Part shown: piece after piece, positions 1-11,500 of the stretch | How the letters are laid out: every line of letters starts with the position of its first letter | Position numbering within the stretch: the first letter of the stretch is position 1 | NCBI GenBank assembly: GCA_009667805.1 | Contig: CM019064.1 | Span: 268,503,662-268,567,661, forward strand | Direction: 5' to 3' | Length of the DNA stretch: 64,000 nt | Source of the DNA: Leptobrachium leishanense | Taxonomy: Eukaryota; Chordata; Amphibia; Anura; Megophryidae | The notes under the pieces: generated by a model | What the model saw: only the letters and a program-made list of their open reading frames with translations | What the model was told of the DNA's origin: nothing | Databases searched by the model: none | Position numbers and translations under genes: made by a program

Positions 1-173
1 TGTTCGGCAGGTTTGCAGCGGCTTTTCTCTGCACAACGACGGCCCTGTGGTGCTTGCTGAATACACCGCAGGGTCGCCGAAATAGGATCGCCGAAATAGG
101 ATCGCACCGAATTGAAGAGAATGAAAAGTCACCGAACGTGCAGTGACTTTTCGATTCTCTTTGAATAACCCTG
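1..173 (+). mobile_element. Family A hairpin MITE, right end only (cut by window start)
   Basis: The last 170 bp match the right ends of the complete copies at 19.1, 27.8 and 28.8 kb, including the subterminal hairpin made of a GAAAAGTCAC arm and a GTGACTTTTC arm and the terminus TTGAATAACCCTG. A short direct duplication (GCCGAAATAGGATC twice, about 74-104) is private to this copy. It has no coding capacity. The left end lies outside the window. Confidence 0.75.
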
Positions 174-390
174 TATTTCTGCCTGTATGCTGATAATGCA
201 CACCGCTGTGACACTGCAAGATATGGGACACCAACTAGAGTTCAGGAATCTTTTATTCCAACAAAAGTTCTGCAAAGGATAAACTAATACATGGAAAACC
301 ATAAATGCACAAAGTTATCTTATTTTAATATTTTAGATAGTTTTCCACAGAGATTGTATTACAAAATAACATTTACACTACATTTAATTA

Positions 391-1800
391 GAAACATAGA
401 AACATAGAAACATAGAAAAATGTCGGCAGATAAGAACCTTTCGGCCCATCTAGTCTGCCCAATTACATGGATACTTAACCTGGATTTATCTTTTGTTTAG
501 GATAGCCTTATGCCTATCCCATGCTTGCTTAAATTCAATTACTGTTTTGGCCTCTACCACTTCTACTGGAAGACTGTTCCATGTATCCACCACCCTCTCA
601 GTAAAATAATGCTTTCTGATGTTACTTTTAAACCTTTGCCCCTCTAATCTAAGACTATGTCCTCTTGTTTTGCTATTTTGTTTCCTTTTAAATATACTCC
701 CTTCCTCTACCTTGTGGATTCCCTTTACGTATTTAAATGTTTCTATCATATCTCCTCTGTCTCGTCTTTTTTCCAAGCTGTACATGTTAAGATCATTAAG
801 CCTTTCCTGGTAACTTTTCTCCTTCAAGCTGTACACCATTTTAGTAGCCCTTCTCTGAACTCTCTCTAAGATGTCTATATCCTTCTGGAGATACGGTCTC
901 CAGTACTGCACACAGTACTCCAAGTGAGGTCTCACCAGTGCTCTGTACAGTGGCATGAGAACTTCCCTTTTCCTACTGCTAATACCTCTCCCTACACAAC
1001 CAAGCATTCTGCTAGCATTTCCTGCTGCTCTATTACATTGACTACTTACCCTTAGACCCTCTGAAATAATAACCCCTAAATCCCTTTCCTCAGATGTTGA
1101 GGTTAGGACTGTATCAAATATTCTATATTCAGCCCTTGGGTTTTTACATCCCAGGTGCATTATCTTGCACTTATCCACATTAAAACTCAATTGCCACAAC
1201 TCCGACCATTTTTTTAGTTTACCTAAATCATTTGTCATTTGGCTGATCCCTCCAGGAACGTCAACCCTGTTGCAAATCTTTGTGTCATCAGCAAAAAGAC
1301 ATACTTTTCCATTAATACCTTCTGCAATATCACTAATAAAAATATTAAATAGAATGGGTCCAAGTACTGACCCCTGAGGTACCCCACTGGTAACAAGACC
1401 TTGCGCCGAATAAACTCCATTTACCACAACCCTCTGTTGCCTGTCACTCAGCCACTGCCTAATCCATTCAACAATATTGGAATCCAAGCTCAAAGATTGC
1501 AATTTATTGATAAGCCTTCTATGCGGAACAGTATCAAAAGCCTTACTGAAATCTAAATAAGCAATGTCTACTGCACCACCTGTGTCTATTATTTTTGTTA
1601 CCCAATCAAAAAAATCAATAAGATTAGTTTGGCATGATCTCCCTGAGGTAAACCCATGTTGTTTCTGATCCTGTAATCTATGTGTTTTTAGATGTTCAAC
1701 AATCCTTTCCTTTAACATGGTTTCCATTAATTTCCCCACTACTGACATAAGACTAACTGGCCTATAGTTCCCAGATTCCTCTATGCACACCATTTTTATA
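391..1800 (-). mobile_element. CR1-type LINE, 5'-truncated
   Basis: Minus-strand non-LTR retrotransposon. Its 3' end is at about 391, where the sequence breaks into copies of an octamer that reads TTTCTATG on the element strand. CR1 elements end in short octamer repeats rather than poly(A). The coding part continues to about 1793, where the RT frame starts abruptly in the middle of the domain, so the 5' end is truncated. A second, more damaged copy sits at 14559-15443. I saw no target duplication. Confidence 0.88.
486..1793 (-). CDS. CR1 ORF2 fragment: reverse transcriptase fingers to C-terminus
   Basis: Open frame of 435 aa without stops, covering the RT domain from NYRPVSLMS (motif 2) through DFSKAFDTVPH, SGVPQGSVLGPILF and FADDTK (the catalytic box, here FADD), to the CR1-typical C-terminal block with VRPHLEYCVQYW, RVQRRATKM and WNSLPVEVV. 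The apurinic endonuclease and the first RT motif are missing because of 5' truncation, and the first methionine is only the first in the open frame, not a real start. The intact reading frame suggests a fairly young insertion. It cannot move on its own, but its 3' end could be used by a full-length CR1. Confidence 0.88.
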   Translation of the reverse strand: MVCIEESGNYRPVSLMSVVGKLMETMLKERIVEHLKTHRLQDQKQHGFTSGRSCQTNLIDFFDWVTKIIDTGGAVDIAYLDFSKAFDTVPHRRLINKLQSLSLDSNIVEWIRQWLSDRQQRVVVNGVYSAQGLVTSGVPQGSVLGPILFNIFISDIAEGINGKVCLFADDTKICNRVDVPGGISQMTNDLGKLKKWSELWQLSFNVDKCKIMHLGCKNPRAEYRIFDTVLTSTSEERDLGVIISEGLRVSSQCNRAAGNASRMLGCVGRGISSRKREVLMPLYRALVRPHLEYCVQYWRPYLQKDIDILERVQRRATKMVYSLKEKSYQERLNDLNMYSLEKRRDRGDMIETFKYVKGIHKVEEGSIFKRKQNSKTRGHSLRLEGQRFKSNIRKHYFTERVVDTWNSLPVEVVEAKTVIEFKQAWDRHKAILNKR

Positions 1801-3443
1801 TATAAATATATGTAATGATAATATTTATTTCAACAAACAGGCCCTATTCCATGGTTAACGCTAAAATGGAGACGGTAAGCAGTCCCGCCGTCGGCTAGTG
1901 GAGCTTTGTTTGTCCGGTCATGAGCTCTGTGCAAACTCACTCTCACAACATCTTGCAGAGCTGCAGAGTGATTGCGGTTGGAGACTAGGAGCTATTTGTT
2001 CCCAGTCTCACTCCGCTCCTGGTTAGAAGTAGCAGATCATGCCACCCTTTTCACTGCAGGACAAGAGGTTAGTATATAATTTTTAGGGGAGTTTTTAGAG
2101 CAGGTTAAATAATTTTGCATTTTGCAGAATCATTTAACACCAGCTTTTAGGAGTAGTTAAAATTTGTCAATTCGCATCCCGACGTTAAATTGCGCCAGCA
2201 TCTTGGAATATCTCACTTGTCGAGACATTAAAAACTGATTGTATCTCCTATCCTTAAAATGGGGAGCGAAAAGTACAATAAGCACAAGCTGAGTAGCACA
2301 ACTGATTTCACTCCAGTGTAGCGTCAACTATGAAATATTGATGCCGGACGTTAATCTTACTAATCATAACGCTAACACTTATATATTGAGACGCTACGAT
2401 AACAACAGCTATGGAATAGAGCTCAGTGTTTGGTAGTGAAGAGGTTAATGGTATTGAAGGGGTTAAACTGTAAGATAACCCTTTTTCAAGACATGTTCGT
2501 ACTGGAAAGGGGGAAATTCCCATATGAAGAAGAGTATTCTGCAAGCTAATAGAATTATACGATATAACGGTTTTTGTAGCCAGTGTTCTCTGTTCACAGC
2601 TTTACGATTAAGAAGCAGACACAATCAACCTACAGTTCATCCTATTTAACAGTACCTTAAACTTATATAAATCATATAATTGTAACAATTACCTTGGAGC
2701 TTTATTTTTAATAACTTTAATCTGCTCAGGTTTTATACTTTAATTACAGGCTGAGATGTTAATTTGATGTTGAAAGGAACCTTAAAAGTACAGTCCATGC
2801 CAAGGGGAAACAACTGCAGTATTTTTAATTGGAAATGAGGACTAAGGTTTCGTGTGCACCTGGCCAACAGAACTATCAATTTCTCATTACATTTTAAGTT
2901 AGTTTTTATTATTATGTTTATCAACTGAACAGAGAAAGCAGTGGGTACACACAGATAATTACTTATTAATTGCAACTACTATCGAATATGGGGACCTGAA
3001 TGTGTTTATTTCTGGAGTTGGTTTTATGGTTTGCTTTTTTAAATCATATACCATATGCATCAATAGAACCTGAATTGTCTTTATTTAAGGCATTTTTCTA
3101 CATCTTAAATCATGTTGTCAATAGTCATATAACACTGTAGGGTTGTGTCTCTTTTTGGTTTGATGTTTGATGAACAAGAAAAACGTCAGAGAAATTCATT
3201 GATTTGCAAAAGTATTCTTTTGGGTTTCCCAGATTTCTTCACTTGTAGGTCATCCTAGTTATCCTATGTGAGTGTGCAAGCTATCCTATTCTGGTTTCAT
3301 CCTACGTGACTATTTCTACCCTCTCAGTTTTATCAATCAATATACTACGAATATATTAACAGTAACACCTAGCTGCCACAGATTAGGAGATATGGGGGTC
3401 ATTGTACCATAGATGGCAGCTAGGAGTTAACTCCCGAACTGAC
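1801..3443. other. No gene; repeat-derived non-coding stretch
   Basis: AT-rich sequence with no ORF that I can support. Part of it (about 2040-2400) belongs to dispersed family D, described separately. The rest (2400-3440) shows no recognised repeat apart from TTAAxCCxxTTCACTACCAA-like blocks near 2430-2470, which resemble the ends of the TTAA MITE at 38.1 kb. Confidence 0.4.
2040..2400 (+). repeat. Family D dispersed non-coding repeat, copy 1
   Basis: This stretch aligns by eye with about 36420-36640. Shared landmarks in the same order are a CAGGACA(A/G)GAGGT(T/G)AGTAT block, a GAxxTTAA block, the words GGACGTTAATC, and GGGAGCGAAA(A)GTACA followed by AGCACAA. There is no coding capacity. 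It is probably a non-autonomous DNA transposon, but I could not fix its ends in this copy. Confidence 0.5.
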
Positions 3444-3594
3444 GTCATCGCTAGGGACGAGCTGCAGGTTCGAATCGGTTCGATGTTCGCATCGAACATA
3501 GGCTGTTCGAAAGTTCGCGAACTTCGAACTTTTCAGACCGTTCGCAAAAAGTTCGAAAAAAAAATTGATTTTTTTAAAAAAATGCTTAATAAAT

Positions 3595-3705
3595 CTAAAT
3601 ATAAAGAGACTCTAAACTGCAGAATATTATAAGCAACGGTTTATTAGATATTGAATTAAAATGGAAATATTTTTAACATTGAAACCTATGGGATAAAACA
3701 ATCTT
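3595..3705 (-). repeat. Family A MITE internal fragment (reverse orientation)
   Basis: Reverse complement of the internal block of the complete family A copies, with CGGTTTATTAGATATTGAAT followed by AATATTTTTAACATTGAA and CCTATGGGAT. It is separated from a family A left end in the same orientation at 5515-5577 by about 1.8 kb of other elements, so the two may be halves of one split copy. Confidence 0.6.
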
Positions 3706-4114
3706 GTTGCTAAAACATCAGGCAGACGAGGCCCTCTAATCAGGCACTGTAGAGGGCAGCCTGCCGGGGCCTCCCAAGGATCCCTTGAGGAGCGTGCGGC
3801 CGCCGGATGACAGAGCTGTGACTGTGCGGGCAGGCTGGCTGGGTGCATGTGGCAGAGAGGTGGCGCAGGGAGGGAGCCACTGCACCTGCGGCCACGGCAG
3901 ACCCCCCCCACACAACCAGGATCCAGGGAGCCTCCACTGACTGACCACCAGGCTAAGGTAAGGTGACACATTTCTAAAAAAAATAAAATCCAAGGACATT
4001 CCCAAGGAACATAAAATAAAACTTTGGCTTTTTTTCTTTCTATTACTCACCTGATTCCTGGATCCACCAACAAGCGCAGCCTCCCGTCTCCCACGCTGTT
4101 AGAAGCTGCATACA

Positions 4115-4241
4115 CCGGCGCGCTGTGTGCAGCTTCTAAGAAGATACGCTATTAGTGTAAAGGGAGCGATGCAAAATGTGCAGCCGGCTTCCCCACTACA
4201 CTAATAGCATATCTTCTCAGAAGCTGCACACAGTACGCCGG
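4115..4241. repeat. Inverted repeat, ~45-bp arms with 37-bp spacer
   Basis: The arm at 4115-4159 pairs with 4197-4241 with a few mismatches. The core of the pairing is TGTGCAGCTTCT, AAGA and TATTAGTGTA on the left against the reverse complement on the right. A third partial copy of the arm (GTTAGAAGCTGCAT) lies at 4098. This looks like the hairpin core of a small foldback element inside the surrounding composite. Confidence 0.65.
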
Positions 4242-4289
4242 TAAAAGCTAGCGTCAGACTGTAGAGGTACTGCCCGGTAGTGTGAGGAT

Positions 4290-5335
4290 TCATATGCTGC
4301 ATTAATTCTTCTTCTTACAAATTTGGTTACTTAACCCGTTTGCGTTTAGATTGTAATATTGTGACATCCAGGGCCCCGGGTGGCGATCGGGGGGCCGCGG
4401 ACACATGGTGCCACCAGCTGGCCGAATGCCAGGAGTTCCGGCGGCACCCGGCGCAGCTGTGAGTGATCAGGGGGCAGGGCGCGGCGTGATGATGCGGAGC
4501 CGCTGGGACCTTTAAATCAGGAGCGCGCGCTGTACATCTTGACTTGCCGTGGAGTTTCATTCCCGCATCGCTAGCTTACCGAATCAGTTTGTATACTTGT
4601 TACTGACCCTGCTTGTTCTGAGGACCCGATCTGTTGCTGGCTTTGCCTGCCATTTGACTATTCTCTCTGTGTACTCCCTGGCTGTTCTGTTTGCCTCCTG
4701 TTGCTACTGGTGTGCACCGATTCTCACCATATACAGTAGCGCCGTACAAGTGCCTAAACGTTGCTGACCCGGTTTTGTTATAACGACTACTCTCGATCTG
4801 TGCCCCTGTCTGGTATATCTGCTGCTTGTTACTGCTGGTTTGTGCTACAGATCCTGCCACATAGAGTAGCGCAGTACAAGTGCCTAAACGTTGCTGACCT
4901 GGTTTTGTTATAACAACTACTCTCGCTCTGCGCCCCTGTCTGGTATATTCCGCTGCTTGTTACTGCTGGTGTGCTCCCATCCTGCCATATACTATAGCGC
5001 AGTACAAACATATATTGATCTCAGTCTGTGGTGTATATTGTTGATGCTGTCTCCCTGGCCTGTGTGGCTGCTAGCGGTTAGGTTTAGTGGTCCCGACTGA
5101 GTCCCGACCATCCTAAGGATCGGAGGGTTAGAGGTCTGTTACCAGGGATCCTACCAGGTCTGTCCTGGGGAATCGTTACAAATATGCGGTGAACGCCACA
5201 GCAAATGTTAATGCTCATGCAAGTGAGCGTTAACGTTTGCGTTAAGATCGTAATTTTTCCCACTCGTTGTTGCTCAAACATTTCCCATGGCTTCAAATTG
5301 CGTTTAAACATGAGCAAAAGTGGTAAAAATTAGCT
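4290..5335 (+). repeat. Family D copy, split by a solo LTR
   Basis: The left part (to 4359) and the right part (from 5181) join into sequence that matches 36707-36790: GGTTACTTAA, GCGTTT, GATTG, AATATGC, then GTTAATGCTCA, GTGAG and AACGTT. The family D copy at 36.7 kb carries AATAT only once and so serves as a paralogous empty site for the LTR inserted here. Confidence 0.65.
4360..5180 (+). mobile_element. Solo LTR (Gypsy-like), 821 bp, TSD AATAT
   Basis: Starts TGTGACATCC, ends GAATCGTTACA, and is flanked by a perfect 5-bp direct repeat AATAT (4355-4359 and 5181-5185). No internal retrotransposon sequence is present, as expected after LTR-LTR recombination. Its body has two full copies and a partial third copy of a ~129-bp tandem repeat beginning near GTAGCGCCGTACAAGTGCC (about 4737, 4866 and 4994). 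The tail resembles the U5 end of the chromodomain Gypsy at 45.8 kb (GGGATCCxxxx then CGTTACA or CGTGACA). Confidence 0.82.
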
Positions 5336-5514
5336 CAGCTTTTTATATTGTTTCCTGTCCCCCAGGGCAGTACCCAGACCCCATACACCTTTTATGACCA
5401 ATATCTTGCATATATGCTCTCTTGGAGGGCACGTTAATTTTCAAACGTTCTAGCCCCATTGACTTGCATTGCGTTCGAATTGTGTTCGCGTTCGAATTCG
5501 AACTTTTTCAAATG

Positions 5515-5577
5515 AAAGGTGATTTTCAGCGGTCGGTTACCTTCCTCCAGCCATTCGGATCTCTTTGAATAACCCTG
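5515..5577 (-). mobile_element. Family A MITE left terminus (reverse orientation)
   Basis: Reverse complement of the family A left end: GATTTTCAGC, GGTTACCTT, CCATTCGGAT and the terminus TCTTTGAATAACCCTG. Only about 60 bp survive next to the truncated right end of the hAT-like composite. Confidence 0.7.
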
Positions 5578-6985
5578 ATAGTAACTGGAGATGCATAGGA
5601 AGACATTTATGATATTTTAGCAAGGTCACAATATTTGTAAACAACTAAGTAGTAGATTATGCCACACATGGAATTACTGGATGGAATTCACAAAAGATAC
5701 TGGTTGATTTGATTTTTTTGGATGTTGAGTATGTATACAGCTTTCCATATGCTTAGAGCTCTGAATCACATACCATTCAAAATTGTTATGTAAATAATTG
5801 ACAGTTTGCATCTGGAGAACTTTTTTTACTTTTTATATTCAGACTGAAAAAATGGCTAATGCCTTGCATAAACGAGTTGGAAATGGCTATTTATACAATT
5901 TACACCTTTGTTCCAATTGTTCCTTCCGTCTTTAAACAGCAAACTTCAGCATCCTTCTCCAATTAAAGTAATGAATATGACTTTAAAATGATAGACATGG
6001 TTAGAGCTGTGATTCAGGCTGTGATTAATCTCATTTGGCATGAGATCAAGGGGCACAGCCGAGACTCATAAGACTCTGCTATAATTGCAGGAGCTATGAT
6101 AAGGCAGACTATGCCTATTCTGCGTAATTCAAATAAATTGCCATCAGATCTTTTTCATTATATATACCCACGCAGGTGATTAAATTAGATTTCCTTGTGC
6201 AAAATCTTTCTCAAGCAATGCTTTATCAGTGGTGCAAGAAAGCAAAAATAAATATGAAAAAGTTTATGAATTATGGTTCATCCTGTTTGGACTACAACAA
6301 TCACGTTATTGCTGATTTCTGTTTTTTTTTGGATCAATATATCAAACAAGACTGCAAATCATAGTCAACTGTAATCATTGACCTTCGACATCATTACATG
6401 TAACAATTAAGATGACTGTGATTGTTTCAAAACCCAGATCACAGCTCTATACACCAAAGATAGAGGCATGTGCCCACAGGGAGCATACGGCAGTCTTTAG
6501 ATCTTTTACAGCTGACAACATCTGAAGAGTCTTGCTTTTATGGAAACATGACATGATACTACTACGGCTGCACATCAGCTGTCTGAGATGCTGGAAGTAT
6601 TTAAATATAGTGGAAGCAAAAACCACTATTATCTAAGCATTGCATGCCGTCGTCTAGACAGAAGGGCTGGTAGAAAAGTTATTACGCTTCTTAATGGGAA
6701 TAAATAAAAAGAATTTCCATTGTGAGGACAACATGATAAAAGGGAATATTTAGCGTTCCATCACAAGCTGAATACAAATCTAGTAACTTGTTTCAGTAGC
6801 TTGTTGACAGCAAAGTCAGGACTTAAAACAATCTGGGCAACCACACATTTAAATCAATAGCTATTGCCAATAAAACATCTGAAACAGCAATTCTTTTTTT
6901 GTGTAAATAAAGTGGAACAAATATTTACTAGTTCTACACGGAGTCTCTCTATCTGTCATACGTTCGATTTATATGTTGGTGCAAT
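5578..6985. other. No gene or recognised repeat
   Basis: About 1.4 kb of AT-rich sequence with only short chance ORFs (for example a 62-codon frame at 6176). I see no splice-bounded exon, repeat terminus or RNA gene. It may be old unique intergenic or intronic DNA. Confidence 0.4.
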
Positions 6986-7014
6986 TACTTACCTCTTGAA
7001 TTAGTTTAATTTTC

Positions 7015-7210
7015 AACCATGACTCGGAGGCTTCATATTTTGCTTTTCTCTCTTCACTGAAACACCTCACAGCAAAGATACAGAACCAGTGAGAATCAGA
7101 AAAAACTCACAACAGATGTTAGACCCTTCCCCAATGCAATCCTCCCATGCTTGCGCAGCCCCTTCCAGTATAAATGAGCAGCAAGGAAGTCTTCATCCTC
7201 TTTCTTGTTG
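7015..7210 (+). repeat. DIRS left inverted terminal repeat
   Basis: Reverse-complementary to about 18870-19070. Matching blocks include ACTCGGAGGC, ATATTTTGCTTTTCTCTC, CTGAAACAC, GCAAAGATACAGAACCA, TGAGAATCAGA, AACTCACAAC and GATGTTAGACCC. Several substitutions separate the two repeats, which fits an old element. Confidence 0.82.
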
Positions 7211-8140
7211 CGGCGCTAACCGTGGCGGTTGTTTGTTCTCTCCCTTTCTCCTCTCACGCTTCTCAGTAGGGTCGCTGACTCCGGGGTTTAGCCCCGCCCA
7301 GCGTCTCGCCTGAATCTTCCTCTTCCCTCATCACGTGTTTTCGCTGGCTTTTGCTCCTGAGGAGAGTGGGTGGTTTTTGGCTGCGTGTTACGCATTATAA
7401 TTATCCATTTTTTCTGCCAGAAATATCGACATCATGTTGCTTCAAGAGAAGTAGGTGATAGCGGGTCCCCGGCGGGAGGTGCTAGTACTCCGGATGGAGC
7501 TCCCTATTACTGCCATGAGCACAAAGACCCTGAGGCGTTATGATGAGACTGCTGCGCAATAATCTTTTGCCGCTGCAGTTCAGACCGCCATCCATATGAT
7601 GACGGACTCTTTTAACCGCTCTTTATCTGAATTGACAGCGGTTGCCAAAAAACAACACACTAGTGATCCTACACCCACACTAGAGGATGCTGACTCTGAG
7701 GAGTAGATCCCCGTGTTGCAATTGCCTACACCAATTCCCACCCCTAAAAATGCTCTCTGCAAATCAAAGAACATTGATTCACAAAGGGCTGGCAACCCCA
7801 AACCACTGCTAAAATGAGAAGCTGGCAACCCTGCACCTCTGTCAATACGAGGGTCTGGTATCCCCACATCACCTCCCCGCTCCCCAATCTACCCTGCCTA
7901 CAGCCTGTAAAAGCACCAAGGTGGAGGTGGTTGAACAAGACCATGACAAACATCCAAGGGGAGAGGATGCTTCTACTGAGGTGACCATTTCTCATTTGCC
8001 CATTGATAATGACGAGGATGATAATTTCCTCCTTCACGCTCCCGATGACAAGGCGCTGCTTGAAAAAAACACAGTTCAGCAACAACCTACGTCTCTACCC
8101 CCTCCTTGCGAAGGCCAAATTCTAGATTCCAGAGGGTAGC

Positions 8141-8347
8141 TGTGATATCTCCATATCTTTGAAAGCAGAGACAGGCTGTGGAAGGTTCTTATTCTTTATT
8201 TACTGGAGCTGCGCACAGCGTCCGCACGCTGCCTTAGAACTCTACCATGTGATCAGGAAACTTTATTTACAATGAACAGGAACACAGATAATACCTACAA
8301 CATGCGCCCTCTAGTGGTGGATAGATATAACACTATGATATACTACA
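8141..8347 (-). repeat. 3' LTR of the Mag-like Gypsy
   Basis: 207 bp, on the element strand beginning TGTAGTATATC and ending GATATCACA. No difference from the LTR at 12660-12866 was seen by eye. Confidence 0.93.
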
Positions 8348-8361
8348 TCCCCTTCCCTCTG
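8348..8361 (-). promoter_or_regulatory. Polypurine tract (plus-strand primer)
   Basis: On the minus strand AGAGGGAAGGGGA lies immediately before the 3' LTR. This is the expected RNase-H-resistant primer for second-strand synthesis. Confidence 0.8.
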
Positions 8362-8505
8362 ATAACACTAGTTTCAAAAATACCACCCACATGACCCTAG
8401 GCACAGAAAAACTCCCACTAAACTTGAGACTTTGGGTAGACTACCTCCGTCCCAGTGAGTTCCAGGACGCATTCTTGTCCTGTGGCTGGGGAACTCACTA
8501 CTAAG

Positions 8506-11500
8506 CTAAGTATAATCCTGTAGATAAGTTGGTGCTTTCTTTGTTCTGGTGGATCGCCGTAATTCTTGCTCCCCCTCCACATGAGCAGTCTCTGATGATT
8601 TCTCTGTGACAAACTCCCCCTCCATCTGTCCCTCTTCCCCGGCTTCTGCAAGTACAACACCGGAAAGGGGAGCCAAAATCTCCATATCTTGCGTTAATGG
8701 TTCCGCCAAACTCTGTAGATCCTCTGGATATGCAACATGTCTATTTCTCACCTGATCTATGTGACGACGCACAAGCTGGCCATTTCCAAGTGCAACAGTG
8801 CATGACACAGGACCTGTCTGCGTCTGAACAGTCCCCGGAATCCAGGAAGGTCCCACACCAAAATTTCTAGTGTATACTTTGTCACCTTCCCGCAGATGTC
8901 TCTCCTTGGCATGTTGATCATGATAAAGTTTTTGCTTCACCTGCTTTTCTTGCACCTGGCCTTTAAAATCCGGATGTATGAGATCCAACGTGGAACGCAA
9001 TTTCCTCCCACACAAGAGCTCTGCAGGTGATTTTCCAGTCGTGGACTGAGGAGTTATCCTGTAACTAAACAACGCTCTGGCCATCTTGACCTCAATGGAA
9101 TCTCCTGAACTTTTTTTTATCAGCCCTTTAAATGTCTGCACCGCCCTTTCGGCCAGTCCATTGGACGCTGCATGGTAAGGCGCTGTGGTCACGTGCTTAA
9201 TACCATTTCGAGCCATGAATTCTTGAAACTCCATACTCGTAAAACTGGTGCCATTGTCCGACACCACCATTTCGGGAATTCCATGCTGGCTAAAGCTCTG
9301 TCTGAGGCATTGAATAGTCACTGCGGAGGTGGATTTACTTAACGGGTACGCCTCTATCCATTTAGAGTAAGCATCCACCAAAATCAAAAACATCTTGCCC
9401 ATCCACGGGCCCGCATAATCAATGTGAAGTCTTCTCCATGGAAGGTTTGGTACTTCCCAAGGATGTAAAGGTGCACACTGGGGAGAATTTCTATTTTCTT
9501 GGCACATGGTGCAAGTTTTTACCATTGCTTCTATATCGGCATCCATCTTCGGCCACCACATATAGCTCCGCGCCAGCCCCTTCATCCTGATTATTCCTGG
9601 GTGAGTCGTGTGTAAGTGCTTCAGTAGGTCTGTGCGACCTGGGGGTGGAATGACCACACGGGCACCCCACAAGACACAACCTGCCTCCACACTAAGTTCC
9701 TCCTTCCTTTTCACATAAGCTCCAAACACTGATTTCTCCACTCTTTTTGGCCATCCTCTGAGGACGAACTCTCTAACCCGTGCTAAAACGGTATCTTTAT
9801 CTGTCCATTTCCTCACCTGGTCGGCTTTAACCAATGGTACGCCATTTTCTTCCAATAGAAGTACTCTCTCTTCCTCCGCAGGCGTCTCCACCCCTGTTTC
9901 CGCGACTGGCAACCGGCTCAAGCCATCAGCATTTTGATGATCCTTGCCTGCTTTGTACACGATGGAGTACTCATATCCACATAATGTCACAGCCCATCTT
10001 TGAATGCGTGGCGAGGCCATTTGTGGAACCTCCTTCAGTTCATTAAATAATGAGATCAGTGGTTTATGATCTGTAACAATGGTGAATTGTCTCCCATACA
10101 AGTATGTGTGAAACTTCTTCACCCCAAATATCACCGCAAGGCCCTCCTTCTCAATTTGAGAATAATTTTTCTCAGCTGCATTCAGTGTACGTGAGACGAA
10201 CCCTATTGGCCGTTCAGATCCATCCCCCATCCTGTGCGACAACACAGCACCCACACCATAAGGTGAAGCGTCACAAGCCAGGATAATAGGTTTGTTGACA
10301 TCATAATGTACCAACAAGGCATCCGACTGGAGAAGATTTTTGGACTTTTCAAAAGCCTCTTTTTGCTCACAACTCCAGGTCCATTTAGTCTCTTTCCTCA
10401 ATAGTGCATGCAGCGGTGCCAGTAACGTGGACAGGCTCGGTAAGAATTTGTGGTAATAGTTCAATAGGCCTAAGTAAGCCTTTAGTTCACTCACAGACCG
10501 CGGTGTGGGTGCCTCTTGTATGGCCTGGACCTTTTCTGCGACTGGCTGCACACCCGCAGCACTGATCTTGTGACCCAGAAAAACCACTTCTGTTCCCAGG
10601 AACTTGCACTTGCTCCTTTTTAGTCTCAGGCCACTTTGTTTTAGCCGAGACAAGACCTCCTCCAGATTTCTTAAATGATCGTCCTCGCTGACCCCAGTAA
10701 CTAAAATGTCATCTAAGTAGACTGTGACGTGCGGCATGTTTTGTAGGATGCCCTCCATAGTGCGCTGGAAAATGGCTGGACTCGACGCCACACCAAACGG
10801 CAATCTACCATAAGTATACAGTCCTTTGTGTGTATTAACAGTCACATACTTTTTGGCGCTTTCATCCAGCACGATCTGCTGATACGCATGACTCATATCC
10901 AGTTTGGAGAATTTGTTGCCGCCCGCCAACTGAGCAAATAAGTCTTCCACTTTAGGAATAGGATATTGTTCCACACTGGATGCTCGGTTTACTGTGAGTT
11001 TGTAATCTCCACAGATGCGGATTGAACCATCCGGCTTCCTCACCGGTACTATGGGAGCTGCCCATTCCGAAAATTGTACTGGTTCTATAATTTTCTCATC
11101 TACCAGCCTCTGCAGTTCTGCCTCCACCAGAGGTTTGACAGCAAAAGGTATCCGTCGTGGCTTATAGAATCGTGGCTGGGCCTCTGAGTTCACATGAATT
11201 TTGGCCGTGGTGCCTTTCAGCTGACCTAGCTCATCTTTGAACACCTCAGCATATCGATCTAGCAGGTCAGCCAAATGTAGCGTTGGACTGGCTGTTACTG
11301 TATTCACCAGTTGTGGCAACACTCTTAAGTCTTTCAGCCAGTTTCGTCCCAATAAATTTGGCCCGGCCCCTTCAACCACTACCATAGTAAGTTTCTTGTT
11401 GTCCATCTGACTCTGCACTGTTCCTATAACCTGACCTAACACCAGCATCTTCTCACCTGTATATGTTTTTAATGTCAGGTTGCATGGTTCCCACTCTGGT

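Larger units (their letters stand above)
3452..5510 (+). mobile_element. hAT-type non-autonomous element, composite and interrupted
   Basis: The left end TAGGGACGAGC followed by TTCG-rich sequence matches the TAGGGATGAGC terminus of the hAT at 42261-53732. Its right side (about 5335-5510) matches the right subterminal region of that hAT (TTTCCTGTCCCCCAGGGCA, then CATACACCTTTT, CTTGGAGGGCAC and GACTTGCAT). The extreme right terminus is missing: the sequence switches at about 5515 into the end of a family A MITE. Between the two ends lie a family A fragment, a 45-bp-arm inverted repeat, a family D copy and a solo LTR. No transposase remains. Confidence 0.6.

Noticed and set aside
3627..4050. 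Overlapping minus-strand frames of about 100 codons
   Set aside because: GC-rich repeat sequence gives open frames in three phases, with no domain or start context.
7089..8139. Several 70-110-codon frames as small host genes
   Set aside because: They overlap in opposite strands within the DIRS terminal repeat and gag region, without consistent coding signal.
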